DNA of 64,000 nt. Origin: Bostrychus sinensis (Eukaryota; Chordata; Actinopteri; Gobiiformes; Eleotridae). A program made the translations under genes and the position numbers. Shown here piece by piece: positions 31,177 through 42,536 of this stretch. Each line of letters starts with the position of its first letter. Position 1 is the stretch's first letter. The notes beneath the pieces are model-generated. The model saw nothing but the letters and a program-made list of their open reading frames with translations. It ran no database searches and was not told where the DNA came from. The DNA lies in the NCBI GenBank assembly GCA_020698575.1, contig CM036252.1, forward strand, positions 23,411,706 to 23,475,705, read 5' to 3'.

Positions 31177-31917
31177 TATCACATGCACGGCAATGCACAG
31201 GTGCCAAAAAGGACCTTCAAATACTTTATATGCTTACAACCCTTGAGAAACTTGATCAGAACCTCATACCTCTCATATTTGATTTACCGTAAAGAAACAG
31301 TAAGAAAAGTACATTACACATACAACAAGCAATGCAAAGAAATTTAGACTGAAAAGGAATTTGTAATCATTTTATTGCTTTGCATTTGCATTTTATTTGT
31401 TACAAGATCATACACAATATGGAAATAAACGTGCCAGTATAGTACAGTATTGGCAGAATAGTATTAAGGTCAATGCATGATGCTGTTTCTAAAAAAAAAA
31501 ATAAAATTTTTTTAGATAATTCAACTTACATTATATAGCCACTGGCATCTACATCAAACAGGAGAGAATAAATAATTTTATTAGTTAAGAGTTGGCTATA
31601 AGAGAGAGTTTGGCACATTGACCCTGGCAGGGACAGACGTCCGGCAATGTGATATCAGAGAACTACAGATTTTTGGGCAGTGCTCTCCCCGGAGTCTAGA
31701 CACTGGTGTAGACCGAGAAGAGAAAGAAATGGTTCTGCTAAGGTGGTGATGGGACGGAGGAGGGCTTCGGCTCAAATCTGAAAAACAGCTGAATGACAGG
31801 AGAACACTTTAAAGTTCCCCAGCTTAGCGATGGTTGGCTGAGAGATTAAGGAAGTAGGATGAGATTGGCTGAGAGAGGGAAGACAGCGGAGAGGATGAAG
31901 ACTGAGAGACCAGTCCT
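31177..31917. other. Unrecognised, partly GC-richer
   Basis: 31600-31915 is richer in G and contains two 'GATTGGCTGAGAG'-like units (near 31832 and 31863). This might be part of an LTR or DNA element, but I find no matching end or coding sequence. Confidence 0.3.
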
Positions 31918-32312
31918 TCACAATGAGTGGACACTTTTATACCAGTTCAGCTACTCCTGAATGCAAAAAGCTTATCAGCTGATCATGTCAAACAACTTAA
32001 TGCATTTAGGCATGCAAGTTCAAACTGGGAATCAGAATGGAGAAGAAAGTTAATTTAGGTGACTTTGAATGTGGTGTGGTCGTTGCTCTAAGTATTTCAG
32101 ACACTGTTAATCTAATGGGATTTCCACACACAATCTCTAGAGTAAAAGGCTCCAAATAGGGAAATTACCCAGGGTCTGTAGTAAAAACTAATGCCTTGTT
32201 GATGCCAGAGGAGAATGGCCAGATTGGTTTAAGCTTATAGAAAGGAACCATAACCTCTCATTACAGACAAGGCCTGCATTAGGTGTACTTAATAAAGTGG
32301 CCAGTGAATGTA
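31918..32312 (+). mobile_element. Tc1-like transposon, internally deleted
   Basis: The left side reads 'GAGTGGACACTTTTATACCA' and the right end 'TACTTAATAAAGTGGCCAGT' then 'GAATGTATA'. These are the termini of a second well-known fish Tc1-like family. Between them 'TTAATGCATTTAGGCATGCA', 'GGTGACTTTGAATGTGGTGT' and 'GTATTTCAGACACTGTTAAT' follow the 5' UTR and helix-turn-helix coding part. 'GCCTTGTTGATGCCAGAGGA' and 'AATGGCCAGATTGGTT' continue it. It then jumps to the 3' end, and the catalytic region is gone. Confidence 0.75.
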
Positions 32313-32859
32313 TACACCTCACCAGTGGTGCTGGTTTCTGCCCATTTGACCAGAACATTCAGAGTATGTTACATCTGTTAGCTTAGCCTTTATTATAGTG
32401 ACATTGAGAATAAAAAAGCCACTGCTGAAATAATGAAATGGGAGAAAACTCGGTCACTAGTGGCCCAGCTGCACAGGCCGACACACATTCACTCAAATAT
32501 TCACACAGGTGGAAACTATTGTCCCCTGTGTAGCGTTTGACGCTGGGAGACTCTCCCATGCGTGCCTGATGCCATCAGCGTATGCCAGAGAGAGCTGATA
32601 GCGTTTTGTCCTGTGCTGTGCTCGCCGCCGCTCCCCCGGTGCAGCCCAATGACCCATGGCTTTGGCTCTGTCACCGGGAGACAGAGGGGCCCTCCAACAT
32701 GACATCACTGCAGCGCGGCCACTCACATCACATGACCTGAATCATAACAAGGACAAAAGTGTCTGGAATACACTGCAAAGGAAAATGACATCTAGGAAAG
32801 CGTTTCAAATGTAACTAGAAGCACTTAAGCCCTAGCACACAGACCTCCACCAAAGTGCA
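32313..32859. other. GC-richer block, candidate conserved non-coding DNA
   Basis: 32500-32730 is GC-rich, with CpGs and an open minus frame of 77 codons that matches nothing I know. No repeat recognised. Confidence 0.3.
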
Positions 32860-33020
32860 GGCCCTAAGTCGCAATGACCTGTACTTCAGGGGTAAATGCT
32901 CTATATACAAGACCATTTTTTCCTCATGCTGGTAAAACCACCTGCTAAAACTAATTATTTGTTCCTTTACTCACCCCTGGTGGATGGAGTTACCATCTTT
33001 GACACTATCTCGCAATAGTC
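32860..33020 (-). repeat. Family A copy, inverted arm
   Basis: 'TGTACTTCAGGGGTAAATGC' is the inverse of the 'TTTACCCCTGAA' module. 'CTTTACTCACCCCTGGTGGA' and 'TCTTTGACACTATCTCGCAA' follow in the order seen at 29800-30116. Confidence 0.6.
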
Positions 33021-33097
33021 TTTAAAAAAGTTGAGATTCCATATGTACACCTCCTTTTCTCATCTTTCTGGGGTTGCCACAGTAAATCATCTGCTTT

Positions 33098-33290
33098 TTG
33101 ACAGCACAGTGGCTCAGTGGTTAGCACTCTCGCCTCACAGCAAGAAGGTCCCGGGTTTGATTTTCTGTGTGGAGTTTGCATGTTCTCCTCATGTCTGGGC
33201 GAGTTTCCTCCAGTGGCATTGAAGGATAGGTCAAATGCAGAGGACAAATTTCCCTATAGGGACAATAAAGTGTACCTTAACCTTTTAGTA
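33098..33290 (+). repeat. Family D SINE, shortened
   Basis: Head 'CAGTGGCTCAGTGGTTAGCA', then 'CTCGCCTCACAGCAAGAAGG', B box 'GGGTTTGATTT', body 'GTGTGGAGTTTGCATGTTCT', and tail 'AGGTCAAATGCAGAGGACAA' followed by 'GGGACAATAAAGTGTACC'. The head is the best conserved of this family. The middle of the body is missing. Confidence 0.75.
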
Positions 33291-33309
33291 CATACACATA
33301 AATAGACAT

Positions 33310-33600
33310 ACACTGGATGCCCATCCCAACCTCTCCATTTATCCAGACTTGGGCCTGGCACAAAAAGTATACTGGCTTGTTTGAGATCTACAGCAGTCTT
33401 AGCTTTTATTAGTTTACGTACAATTTATGCCACTCCCAAGCCTGTATAAATGAAAATGGTTGCATCAGGAGGGGCATGCAATGTAAAGACTATCCCCAAT
33501 TAAAAGGCAAATCTCTGCACACAAGGAGGCAGATGATTTGCTGTGGTGACGCCAGAAAGGAAAAGCCAAAAGGCAAAAAGACTTTATTACTGTACACACT
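33310..33600 (+). repeat. Family C repeat (RTE-like tail)
   Basis: 'TGGATGCCCATCCCAACCTC' and 'CATTTATCCAGACTTGGGCC' form one part. 'AAATGGTTGCATCAGGAGGG' and 'GGAGGCAGATGATTTGCTGT', then 'GGTGACGCCAGAAAGGAAAA', form the other, as at 2481-2680. No coding. Confidence 0.6.
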
Positions 33601-34144
33601 TCAACATTCATCATAGTCATTGTCCAGATCTTTACTTGCTTACACAATTCTTTGACAACATAATGATTTACATTGCCACAGCCTTGTTTATGAGAAGAAG
33701 CCTTCAGTATTTCATTGTTGTTGCTAAAGACCAGCACACAGCAGCGTTTGTGTTCCCATCCTACCTTTCATCTGTGCCTCTGTCGAATGTAGTGCAGTGA
33801 CCCGGCCTGTCAGCGGTGTGTCAGCTGTAACTCTCCCGATCTGAAAGCGCTCGTCTAGCTGCACACACTGACAAGATGATTACCCTTTTCATCATAACTG
33901 CGAGGTCTTAACATGAGCTGATTCCCTCTCCCCTGAAAGAGCCACGTGAAGCCAGAGAGAGGCAGCAAGGAAAAAGAGGAGGAGAGAGATAGAAAAGTGA
34001 CTTGGATAAAAAGGATGCTAATGTCAGAATGCTACTGTATACTTAACCCTTGCACTCTGTAATAGTACATTTTGATAACGGTGCTCACAAATAGAAGACC
34101 AAAGCTATTGGCTCTAACCTGCAGTGAAGATAATGCCTACCTAG
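33601..34144. other. No recognised feature
   Basis: Frames of 85-90 codons overlap on both strands near 33543-33800 without motifs. Nothing recognised. Confidence 0.4.
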
Positions 34145-34290
34145 ATTCTAGTTCAGGGGTAAATACTCATATCTATTGTGCTATAAAGTTCTTCTACAGT
34201 ATCTCTGGTGGTAAAGAATACATTAAAACTAATCCTTCCTATCTTTGGAGTTGGTATTTCTTTCTTGCAATGGGACAGAATAATTTCAAA
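34145..34290 (-). repeat. Family A copy, inverted arm
   Basis: 'TTCTAGTTCAGGGGTAAATA' and 'ATTGTGCTATAAAGTTCTTC' are the inverted module, followed by 'TTTGGAGTTGGTATTTCTTT' and 'CTTGCAATGGGACAG'. Confidence 0.55.
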
Positions 34291-34334
34291 ATATTTTGGA
34301 TCAAGACATGTCAGTGAAAATAACCTAATAATTG

Positions 34335-34342
34335 AATAAAGT
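34335..34342. repeat. Target-site duplication, left
   Basis: AATAAAGT, identical to 34834-34841. Confidence 0.9.
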
Positions 34343-34833
34343 TAGTGATGGCCACCTGAGACCGAAGCTCCGACACAAGCTTCAAAGTCGAAGCTGCATT
34401 TATCTTGAAGCACTGCTTCGACGCTTGCTTTGGTACGGGAAAAGTCATGTGACCAATGACGTTGGAAGCAGTAGCTGCTTCGGTCCCGTCCATGAATCAC
34501 GTGACTGGTTCAAAGTACTCGATACAGCTTCGTAACGCAAGACTTTGCTACACGGGATTCAGCACAGCCCACGCCTTCTCCCAACTAATCCAACACATAC
34601 ACTGATACATTTTTTATTCATCAACTGATCAACCAATCAGTCTTTACCAAAATATGTGTACATCATTCATACATACCCTGGTTACACTCATCACATAATT
34701 AAGACATTGTTTTGCTGTCTCCTATTTCACCACGAGATGTCACTGAAACGAAGCTTTGAATGAATAAACCCATACTCGACACAATTGATGAAGTGGTTTA
34801 ATACTGATTCATTGCTTCATTTGCACATCACTA
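34343..34833 (+). mobile_element. hAT-type MITE with intact target duplication
   Basis: The left end 'TAGTGATGGCCACCTG' and inverted right end 'TAGTGATGTGCAAATG' share TAGTGATG. Perfect 8-bp AATAAAGT duplications flank it. The left third is crowded with 'GAAGC/GCTTC' motifs ('CGAAGCTCC', 'GAAGCAGTAGCTGCTTCGG'), likely subterminal binding repeats, echoed at the right by 'GAAGCTTTGAATG' and 'GCTTCATTTG'. At 491 bp there is no transposase. Confidence 0.88.
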
Positions 34834-34841
34834 AATAAAGT
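34834..34841. repeat. Target-site duplication, right
   Basis: AATAAAGT, identical to 34335-34342. Confidence 0.9.
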
Positions 34842-35054
34842 GCATGAAATAAAGATTCTTCCCAGAAAACAGCTGCCCCGTGAAAGGATCAACCAAAGAG
34901 TGAAGGTGAGTCGGTGCAGGTTTTTATACTCAAATGAAAGGTGAGGGTGCTTAACCCAATTACCAGAGGACCAATCCAGGATAAGGAGGAGGAACAGGAA
35001 GTGATGTAAGTACAGCTAAGAAAGTGGAACTACCAAAATAAAGGTGAAAACTAA

Positions 35055-35290
35055 AATCAGTGTTGTGGCATTCGTTGATACTCAAGTAAAAGTACTGTTA
35101 CTTTAAAATAGTGCAGAAATAAAAGTAGTCAGTATTTTTTTAAACTAAAAGTATTGATGTAGGCTTAACCTAACTACAAATTATTTTTGAAAGACTTTTT
35201 GAGGTGGCAAATAGCTACTACTACCATTAGGCTAGTTGTATTACTATTACTAATACTACTACTATTCCAGGACATACTTACTGCAAGGTG
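35055..35290 (+). repeat. Family H AAGTAC-rich repeat fragment
   Basis: 'ACTCAAGTAAAAGTACTGTT' and 'AAATAAAAGTAGTCAGTA', followed by a TAC/TAT triplet run at 35215-35270, resemble the AAGTAC-rich elements at 44.8-47.1 kb. Ends are not clear. Confidence 0.5.
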
Positions 35291-35774
35291 AGCCTGCTAG
35301 TAAGTATCAAGTAAAATGTAAACTTTTTTTATTTTTTTTATTTATTCAATTAAAAGTATGGCTTAGAAAATGCACACGAATTACAATTTGATATTAATCA
35401 GCTACTCTCCATAACACCACACATCTTTTTTTCTTAAAAGCTATGTTTGTAAACAGCACTAATAGTTTCACACCATGGTGGAGGAACACAGTATACATTT
35501 TTAATCGACAGGAGGGAGTGATTGTAGCAATTGAATTACAAAGTCATCATTTGAGCCAGCAGGTGTAAGCAATGAAAAATTCAATGTGATAATAAGGTGT
35601 TGCCTATTAACACCATATTAATCAGACCCAACACACAAAAGCAATATACAGATATGTTCATCACTTATAATATAATTAGTAATAGTACAGTTAGCAATAA
35701 TTTTGACAAATAGACAATACATTCTTATGATCTATTCCATTACATTTAATCAGAAGAAGGAAATTGCCCAGCAG
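35291..35774. other. No recognised feature
   Basis: AT-rich, with T tracts near 35323-35345. Nothing recognised. Confidence 0.4.
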
Positions 35775-36085
35775 GCTTGTCAATGGTTTGTTAATATGTT
35801 TGCAAAATAACTAAAGAAATGGTCAGATTTTAATGACATTTTCAGGATGGTAGTGGAAGAAATTAATTCTGGGTGTGGATCCTAGACATCGCCTGTATGC
35901 ATAGATTTTTCATAAGGATGCTGTATGACTGCTAGATACAGAAAATACTAAATCTAGTTTTAATGGGTCAGTAAAGGTCAGTAAATTAGTTGGTGTGATT
36001 TCTTTAAAGCTGTTAGATACAAGGATTTTGCAGATTAATTGATAGAGCATTTACCCCTGAACTAGAAGATCCATAGTTTACTTAC
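35775..36085 (+). repeat. Family A copy
   Basis: 'TGCAAAATAACTAAAGAAAT' and 'GGTCAGATTTTAATGACATT' (RTE-tail-like, inverted) lead to the forward module 'TTAATTGATAGAGCATTTAC' and 'CCCTGAACTAGAAGATCC'. The middle is diverged. Confidence 0.55.
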
Positions 36086-37080
36086 TATTTCAATACAATG
36101 CTAATTGCAATACTGCCCGCAATGTGTTACTTCTTCAGATTGAATGCAGAAAAACTAATGTCAGATTTGGCATCCCGAACAGCATGCAAAAATGACAAAG
36201 CTTTTTACCTTCAGTAGCTGTGAACAAATGTGTTATCAGGAAAACAGCGGGAGAATCATCAACTACAAAGTTTGATTATCCACTCTATTTGTTTTCTCAT
36301 TGATCGTGTCACAGGCTGAAACCTGCTCTGTTAAGCCACCCGATTAGACTGAAGTTACTGGATAGTGCCAACACATCACCAGTGTCAGTGAATCACTATG
36401 ATTTTCTATTTACTTGTAGTACATTTATTTAAATGATAAAACCACCATAAAATTGATGCTCTATGTGACCTATGGCTTTTAGCTCCCAAGTATCAATGAC
36501 CAATTCAAATACCCAAATTGTTGACAGGTGGAAAGTGACTAAACATCTTTATTGATTTAGGTAGCATAATTTAGCCAAAATGAGTCACAAGCCAGTTAAA
36601 TAGAACTTTTGTTAACTTTTGTTGTTTTGCTTAACATGAGCACTAGCCAACTGGCCAAATGCTGGTAGATTTCCATTTTGGCTAGTAGCATTTTTAGTCT
36701 CACTATCCACTTTGGTCATTTGGAATATATGCATGTATCTGAACATTAAAGGTCCTTTATTCCTTTTGCTCTGTTTGAGTGCCCACCTAATTTAGTACAG
36801 AGTAATTCATCATGATCTGAGAAAAAAAAACAACAACAGCAAAACATGTATTAAAATAAACCAGATGCAAAAAGTTCAAATTTGTTCTGCCTAGGTAAAC
36901 CTGTTTTCCACATTTGATAAATCCTTGTCTACACATAAAACCAAGCTCTACATTTCACTAAGCCTATCATATGCTATAAAATATGATAAAATAAAATAAA
37001 AAATAAACATTTGAACTAACTGAATCTTGGCTAGTAAAAGCCTTAATTGGCCAGTAAGCAAAGGACAGTGAGCAAAAAAG
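36086..37080. other. 1 kb without a recognised feature
   Basis: AT-rich. No frames with motifs and no familiar element. Confidence 0.45.
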
Positions 37081-37250
37081 TTAATGTTAAGCCCTGGTTG
37101 CAAAGAGGCTAGCAATAGAAGCAGTAGGGGTCGTAGTAATAGTATTAGCAGTACTGGTAGTAGTAGTTGTAGTAACAGTACTAGTAGCACTACTGGTAGT
37201 AATTGTAGTAATGTCATGGAAGCAGTATTAGTAGTAGTAGTGATATTCAA
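37081..37250 (+). repeat. GTA-rich quasi-trinucleotide tract
   Basis: 'GTAGTAGTAGTTGTAGTAAC' and 'AGTAGCACTACTGGTAGTAA' in an irregular run. The 122-codon minus frame over it (36948-37316) is leucine-rich because of the triplets and is not a gene. Confidence 0.75.
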
Positions 37251-38754
37251 ATTTTCATAACTTCTACTATTTTTGGCTGTAGGTTTCAAGAGAACATAAT
37301 AGAATATGGTGTACACAATTTAAACAAAGTCAATATTTAAATTGTTGACACTTCCTCTTCAGCGCAAAGATAATCTGCACTTAGCCCTGTTATTTGTTTG
37401 TTTTGCTTTGGGGACTGGGAGCATCATTAGCCAAGATTCCATCAGTGTCAGTCGAGTTTGTTGGCTGCCATCTGCTTCGCTCAGTTACTGTAGGGATTAA
37501 TGGTCAGAGGGTGAGACGCACCAAATCCCTCCTTTCCACCCATCACTGCTAATCTACAGCCTGCGCCTAATCCTCAGCGACTGGCTCACATTCCCACAAT
37601 CTGATCTGAAGTCTTTGTTTACATATGTGTGTTTTGGAGTAGTTTTGGTTTTAGTGTGAACAAACAAGATTTTTTTTAGTTTTTTTATCCACAACATAAC
37701 TACCTTTCTCAAATAAGTAAAACTAGACCAGCTTCTGCAAAATAAAACCAAAACAAATTAAAACAAATATTATCTGTGTTGGACTTGCACTGGAGTAGAC
37801 ACTTTGTATTATCAACAGACATTAATTCAGTAATCACAAATGGTGCAGAATGATCAATAAGAGCAGTTTTGAGCCAGAACCTTCTCACTCTTTCCAACCA
37901 ACATCGTTCATGTTAAATAGTTGGATGGTCAAATCTTAATGTAAACTGATTTTACATTTGATTTCTTGATTGTATCGTGGCTCTTAATGTAAGTATTGCA
38001 AATTTAACCTTTGTGCAATTCATGAGAGAGAAAAGTAAAGTTCACTTTAAAATTCCTTGCACGTTTTGACAACTGAAATCATAGGCATGGCAGTAACTTT
38101 CTGTCGACATCCCTAATAATGTGAAATTAATGACTTCTATCTGTGAAAAGGCACATTTCCTGTCTGTAATGAATACACTTGGAATGTACATTGTAATATG
38201 TGGCCGCTGTAATAGATCTAGTGCCTTTAGCTGCTGACACTGAACCCAATAGCGCGCTTTAGCCGCACTGATAATTAAAAGACGCATTGATCTTTTCTTT
38301 CCCTTTGTATGGCCCTCCCCTTTCGAAGATCCAGTTCCTATTTCCTGCAGGATTTATTTATCACCCACAATGCCACTGGGGTGCTATCATTCACGGAGTA
38401 AAGAGGAGAGCGAGCTGGAGAAACAAGTGGAGGGAACAGGGAAAATGGTGCTCTTTGTGCTCTGGCGTCAGCATACAGATGGATGGGCCATTAGTGGACA
38501 TGGGAGCGTGGTTCAAACCATGTTATTAGCACAGGTGAGGGAGTGCACTTTCTGAATTGTCAATGAGCTCCTACATTTTCCCAAGGAACTGTGGCTGCAT
38601 TGCATGTAAGGCACAGCAGTTACCTGCAAATTTTGAGATATTTGTTTTAGTAAATAGAACGCAATGCTACCTGGATACTCATTAAATCATGGATTGCTGC
38701 TTTAACTTTAAGCTAATGTTCTGAAGGGTAAAACATTAAGCATTGGGCGATATT
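37251..38754. other. No gene; GC-richer part 38290-38560
   Basis: Overlapping open frames of 80 and 61 codons at 38287-38555 carry no motif. The rest is AT-rich, with none of the known repeats. Confidence 0.4.
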
Positions 38755-38844
38755 AGCTCGAGTGGCAGAGCTGCTCGTCACTACTGACCAGAGGGATGGT
38801 GGTTCAATCCCCGTTCCCAACAGTTGCATATTGTTATTGTGTCT
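38755..38844 (+). repeat. Family S-like SINE head, split by insertion
   Basis: A box-like 'TTAGCTCGAGTGGCAGAGC' and B box 'GGTTCAATCCC' (38811-38821). The body expected next resumes only at 39151. Confidence 0.65.
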
Positions 38845-39150
38845 TTTATTTATTTAGGGTTTATTTGATAGGGACAGATACAGTAAACATAGACTATCTT
38901 CTTCAAGTAATGTCAGTATCACCGTGTTATAGCCAAGGCTAATTCACAACACCTGTCCCTAGAAGTGCTTTTGACAGTGATTGATGCAGTAATATTACAC
39001 TAAATGGTTAATAAAGACTAAAGACAGTGAATACAATAAAATGTCAAAACAACAACAACAAACAAACAAAAAAAAAATAAACAGATATAGTATGTATACA
39101 CGCAATTACATCCATCCACCTACACCCACAGACCCTCTCACACACCCACA
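38845..39150. mobile_element. About 305-bp insertion inside a SINE
   Basis: 'TTTATTTAGGGTTTATTTGA', 'AATTCACAACACCTGTCCCT' and an ACAA/A-rich stretch at 39047-39080 interrupt the SINE. The A-rich part suggests a retroposed sequence. I recognise 'GGGTTTATTTGATAGGGACA' as common in fish but cannot name the element. A target duplication is not obvious. Confidence 0.5.
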
Positions 39151-39295
39151 CTTAGCAAGACACTGTCCCACCTTGCCTCCAATGTCAGCGTACACTGGTG
39201 CATGAAAGTGTGCATGCTTGTGTGAATGGGTGAATGGTTCCTTGATGTCAAAGCACTTTGAGAGCTCATGGAGGTAGAAAAGCTTTATATGAATG
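39151..39295 (+). repeat. Family S-like SINE body and tail
   Basis: 'TTAGCAAGACACTGTCCCAC' and 'CTTGCCTCCAATGTCAGCGT' continue the head at 38755. The tail is 'AAAGCACTTTGAGAGCTCAT', then 'AAAAGCTTTATATGAATG'. Confidence 0.65.
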
Positions 39296-39400
39296 TGACT
39301 TTTTTATTTTATTTTAAAAAGAATGCAGACCTTTGCCAAGGCGTTGGTTTTACCTCACAATGGTAAAGAGCCACACAAGCTCAGAAAAGTGGTAAAAACT

Positions 39401-39700
39401 ACACACACCTGCACTTCAGTAATGGATCGTCTAGTTCCGGGGGAAATGCTTGATTGATTAAGCCACAAAACACTTACTTATATCTAATAAAGAATCGGTT
39501 TCTGAATCATTTGTTCCTTTTCTGACCCCCTGAGAATATGGTTAGTATCGTCTGAGATATTGGTACTAAATCCTTTAAAAAGTTCCTGTAACAAGGCAGT
39601 GCCTGGATCCACACACACAAAAAATATATTCATCAACATTTATAGAAAATTTTACCAAAATCCCAAAATACCTTTTGAGTTACCTTGTAACCAGACTTAC
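39401..39700 (-). repeat. Family A copy, inverted
   Basis: 'GGATCGTCTAGTTCCGGGGG', 'AAATGCTTGATTGATTAAGC' and 'CACAAAA' are the inverted module. 'TTCTGACCCCCTGAGAATAT', 'CAAAATCCCAAAATACCTTT' and 'GAGTTACCTTGTAACCAG' follow. Confidence 0.6.
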
Positions 39701-40194
39701 AAAGCAAGTAAGTCTGTGAACAGTGCATGGCTGGCAGTGTAATTTCTGTAATATAAATTCAGGATCACCAGTGGATGATGATTTTTATCTATTCTGTGTT
39801 CCAAACATGGGGCAGGCGTGAACAGTGAAGTTACAAAACCACCTTTTTCATCTTTGCCAGAGGAGAAATCCAGGCCAAGGGCATAAGTCTTTTTCATGTT
39901 TTTTTTTTTTTCTTTAAACCCATCCACCTTGATCGGGTTGTGGAGAGATCAGAGGTGCACTGAGATAAATTGGACAACTGACCTTTGGAAATTAATTGGG
40001 CGAGGACACCATGCTTACATATGAAAAAGTGGTTAACTTTCATGTAAAAAATCTGAATTTCAAATAGACATTTAGAGATTCACGCATGTATTATTCTCTA
40101 AGAAAGGCATGTTTTTACCAGCATTGTTTTGTTAGTCTGTTAGTAAGAAAATTGAAAAAAATAAACAAAGTAAACTTTGGATATTTTTTGAATT
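39701..40194. other. No recognised feature
   Basis: T tract at 39900-39911. Nothing recognised. Confidence 0.4.
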
Positions 40195-40410
40195 CGGGAA
40201 TGCCTTAAAAGATATTGTATCATTCCAAGATAGGGCCAATGCTAACTCCAGTCACAAGGGTTCAGAAAAGAAAAGAAAGGTTTATGTGGACTCTAACTAT
40301 AGGGACTAGGGAGGGCTTTGTAGTTTTGTAGCTTAATTTCCCCCTAAACTTGAATATCCCAGGTTTGAGTCCAGATCTGGGTACTAGATACTATATTTAC
40401 CATTGTAAGA
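40195..40410 (+). repeat. Family A copy
   Basis: 'CATTCCAAGATAGGGCCAAT', 'CTAACTCCAGTCACAAGGG', 'TTTGTAGCTTAATTTCCCCC' and 'CCAGGTTTGAGTCCAG'. Here the module keeps a B box-like 'GGTTTGAGTCC', supporting a tRNA origin. Confidence 0.6.
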
Positions 40411-41269
40411 TAGAGCCAATGCTAGAGTGCTTGAAGTGTAAACATAACAAATATATATAAATCTCACACAAACATTATTTTTAGCTGGACATTTTACACT
40501 TTATACTGTGCTACCGTGATCTATTACATCTGTAGTGAGCAAAACAATTACTGCCAATAATTAAGCAATGGCAAAAAAATAGCATTAGTCACTAACATAA
40601 TACTATGCTATGATACACAAACAACAGAATGCTAATCTGTCATGTGTAATGCAAAAAAAAAAAAAAGGCAAATCAACAGAGCACATGCACAAATGCATGC
40701 TGCCCCAGTGCACATATCTGCAAACAATATATGCAATTAACACAAGCTGTAATTATGTTAATGTAATGGTAATCAGCTGTTGATTAACATCACTTCAGTA
40801 GACCTGGCGGTTTAATGTACTCATAAAAGTGTCACGTTGAAAAACAGCAGTATGTATTAGATATTATTATCCACTTATAAGAAGCAAGAACTGCCATGTA
40901 AAATTAAACAGCGGCCTGTTTAAATGCAATTTCTTGATTCTTGTAAACTTTGTTCTTTATTGAACCTTAAACTCCACTATGTCTTAATACAGTAATACAT
41001 TTCACTTTTATTTTTTTGTGCTATTTCCTTGGTAAGCAGAAATAGAGACTAATACAATATGCATCTCATCCTTGCTTTCTCTTGCAGCCATTAATTCAAC
41101 AGACAATGGGAGCATCCGTTATTAAAGCCTAGATAATGTCCTAAGGTCACGTTTTTTCACAGACTTGTTGGGTTACATCTTGCAATCAATCAAAAGGTCT
41201 TATTTAACTATAAGTTGTTTGACACAGAGCTGTTAAGTTCACTGTTAAAATGTCTAAAGTGAGCATGTC
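40411..41269. other. No recognised feature
   Basis: AT-rich, with an A tract at 40653-40665. Nothing recognised. Confidence 0.4.
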
Positions 41270-41870
41270 CTGAGTCTGAAGTGAGAAAGATTTGGACCTG
41301 ATGGGCCTGGGCTGCACTGGCTGAGCACTCATCCGTTCAGCCTGACGAGCTCTGGATCTCCGGAGACATCTGGCCCGAGAATACCGATGCTGGAATATTC
41401 ATGCCACTGAGCAGGGGCTTGGACTCACTTGACAACACCACTCGCCGCATTTCAAGTCATAACAGTAACAATTACCAAACTGTGAGGAGGCACGCTTTTG
41501 AAATACGGCCCGCTCTGCCATCCAATTAACGCAAGAATGCTCCCCGCCGAATTCCCAGTGTTAGCACGGCCGAAAGGTTATCCGCGCAGTTAAGCCCGAT
41601 GCCCGTGCAATATCCCGCGCTACAGCCACTTTGAGGGAGCGTTTATTCGCTGACATGGAGACGGATCTCGATTCGAGCCAGATGAATTGTGCGTTATGCA
41701 GAGAGAGCCCTTTCTGAATGGAGATTGAATTACCCAGAAGCCCTTCTAGGGGTTCATTACAGTCAGGGGATTCAAGAGATCCTGATTCATAGCCTTCTCC
41801 TCTGTTGTCCTCTTCCATTCTTTTTCTCTCTCTGTGCATGGCTTTGTGTGCTAGTGATAGGAACAAACTG
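41270..41870. other. CpG-richer block, candidate conserved non-coding element
   Basis: This block stands out for its CpG content ('GGCCCGAGAATACCGATGC', 'TGTTAGCACGGCCGAAAGG', 'CCGCGCAGTTAAGCCCGATG') and freedom from repeats. It contains homeodomain-type 'CCAATTAACG' and 'ATTGAATTAC' sites. The 101-codon minus frame at 41561-41866 matches no family I know. Teleost gene deserts often carry such blocks as enhancers. That reading is inference. Confidence 0.4.
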
Positions 41871-42536
41871 ATGCAGTAAACACTCGAGCTGAAAAACTAG
41901 AAATACAACACTGTACAATCCAATTAGACATTTACTTAAAGGTAAACTACCCATTTTTACATATGCTGTCCCAGGTGCTGTTAAAACAAAATCTATTACC
42001 TGTAGCATTTCCAACCCCAACAACAGTATAGCTACCTTTCTGTTTTTTTTCTTTTAATTACAATGGTCAAACTTAAATCATTTCCAACCTCAAAATACAA
42101 AGACATCATACTGTACAAAGTGCTGAGTTTAGCATTAACTTTACAACAACCTGAACTTTAAGTCTGTGTGTGCTGATTGTATAACAATTGAGAATAAAAA
42201 CTACCTACTTGTCTAAAAGGCAAAAAAAAAAAAAAAGAAAAAAAAAGTGAAAATGCAAAACGAGAGCTCTCTTATTAAAAATTTGAAAAACAAATGTTTA
42301 CAAGCTTTTTGATGAAAAAAAATACAATGTATAGACCCTTGTTAGGTGCAATATCAAATAAGAACAGGTAGGTATAACTATTTGCATTCTGCATACATTT
42401 ATTTAAAAAAAGTGCCAGGTGCCCTAAGGGATAACAATTGCTTTAGATTGTGAAATACAAGAGAATAACAATTATGAATCAGATTTTTGTTAAAATGTAT
42501 AACTATTAATAAAAACATATGAACTAAAACGATATC
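41871..42536. other. No recognised feature
   Basis: A-rich tract at 42220-42247. Nothing recognised. Confidence 0.4.

Noticed and set aside
36948..37316. Leucine-rich minus-strand frame resembling a membrane protein
   Set aside because: The leucines come from the GTA/TAG triplet tract on the other strand.
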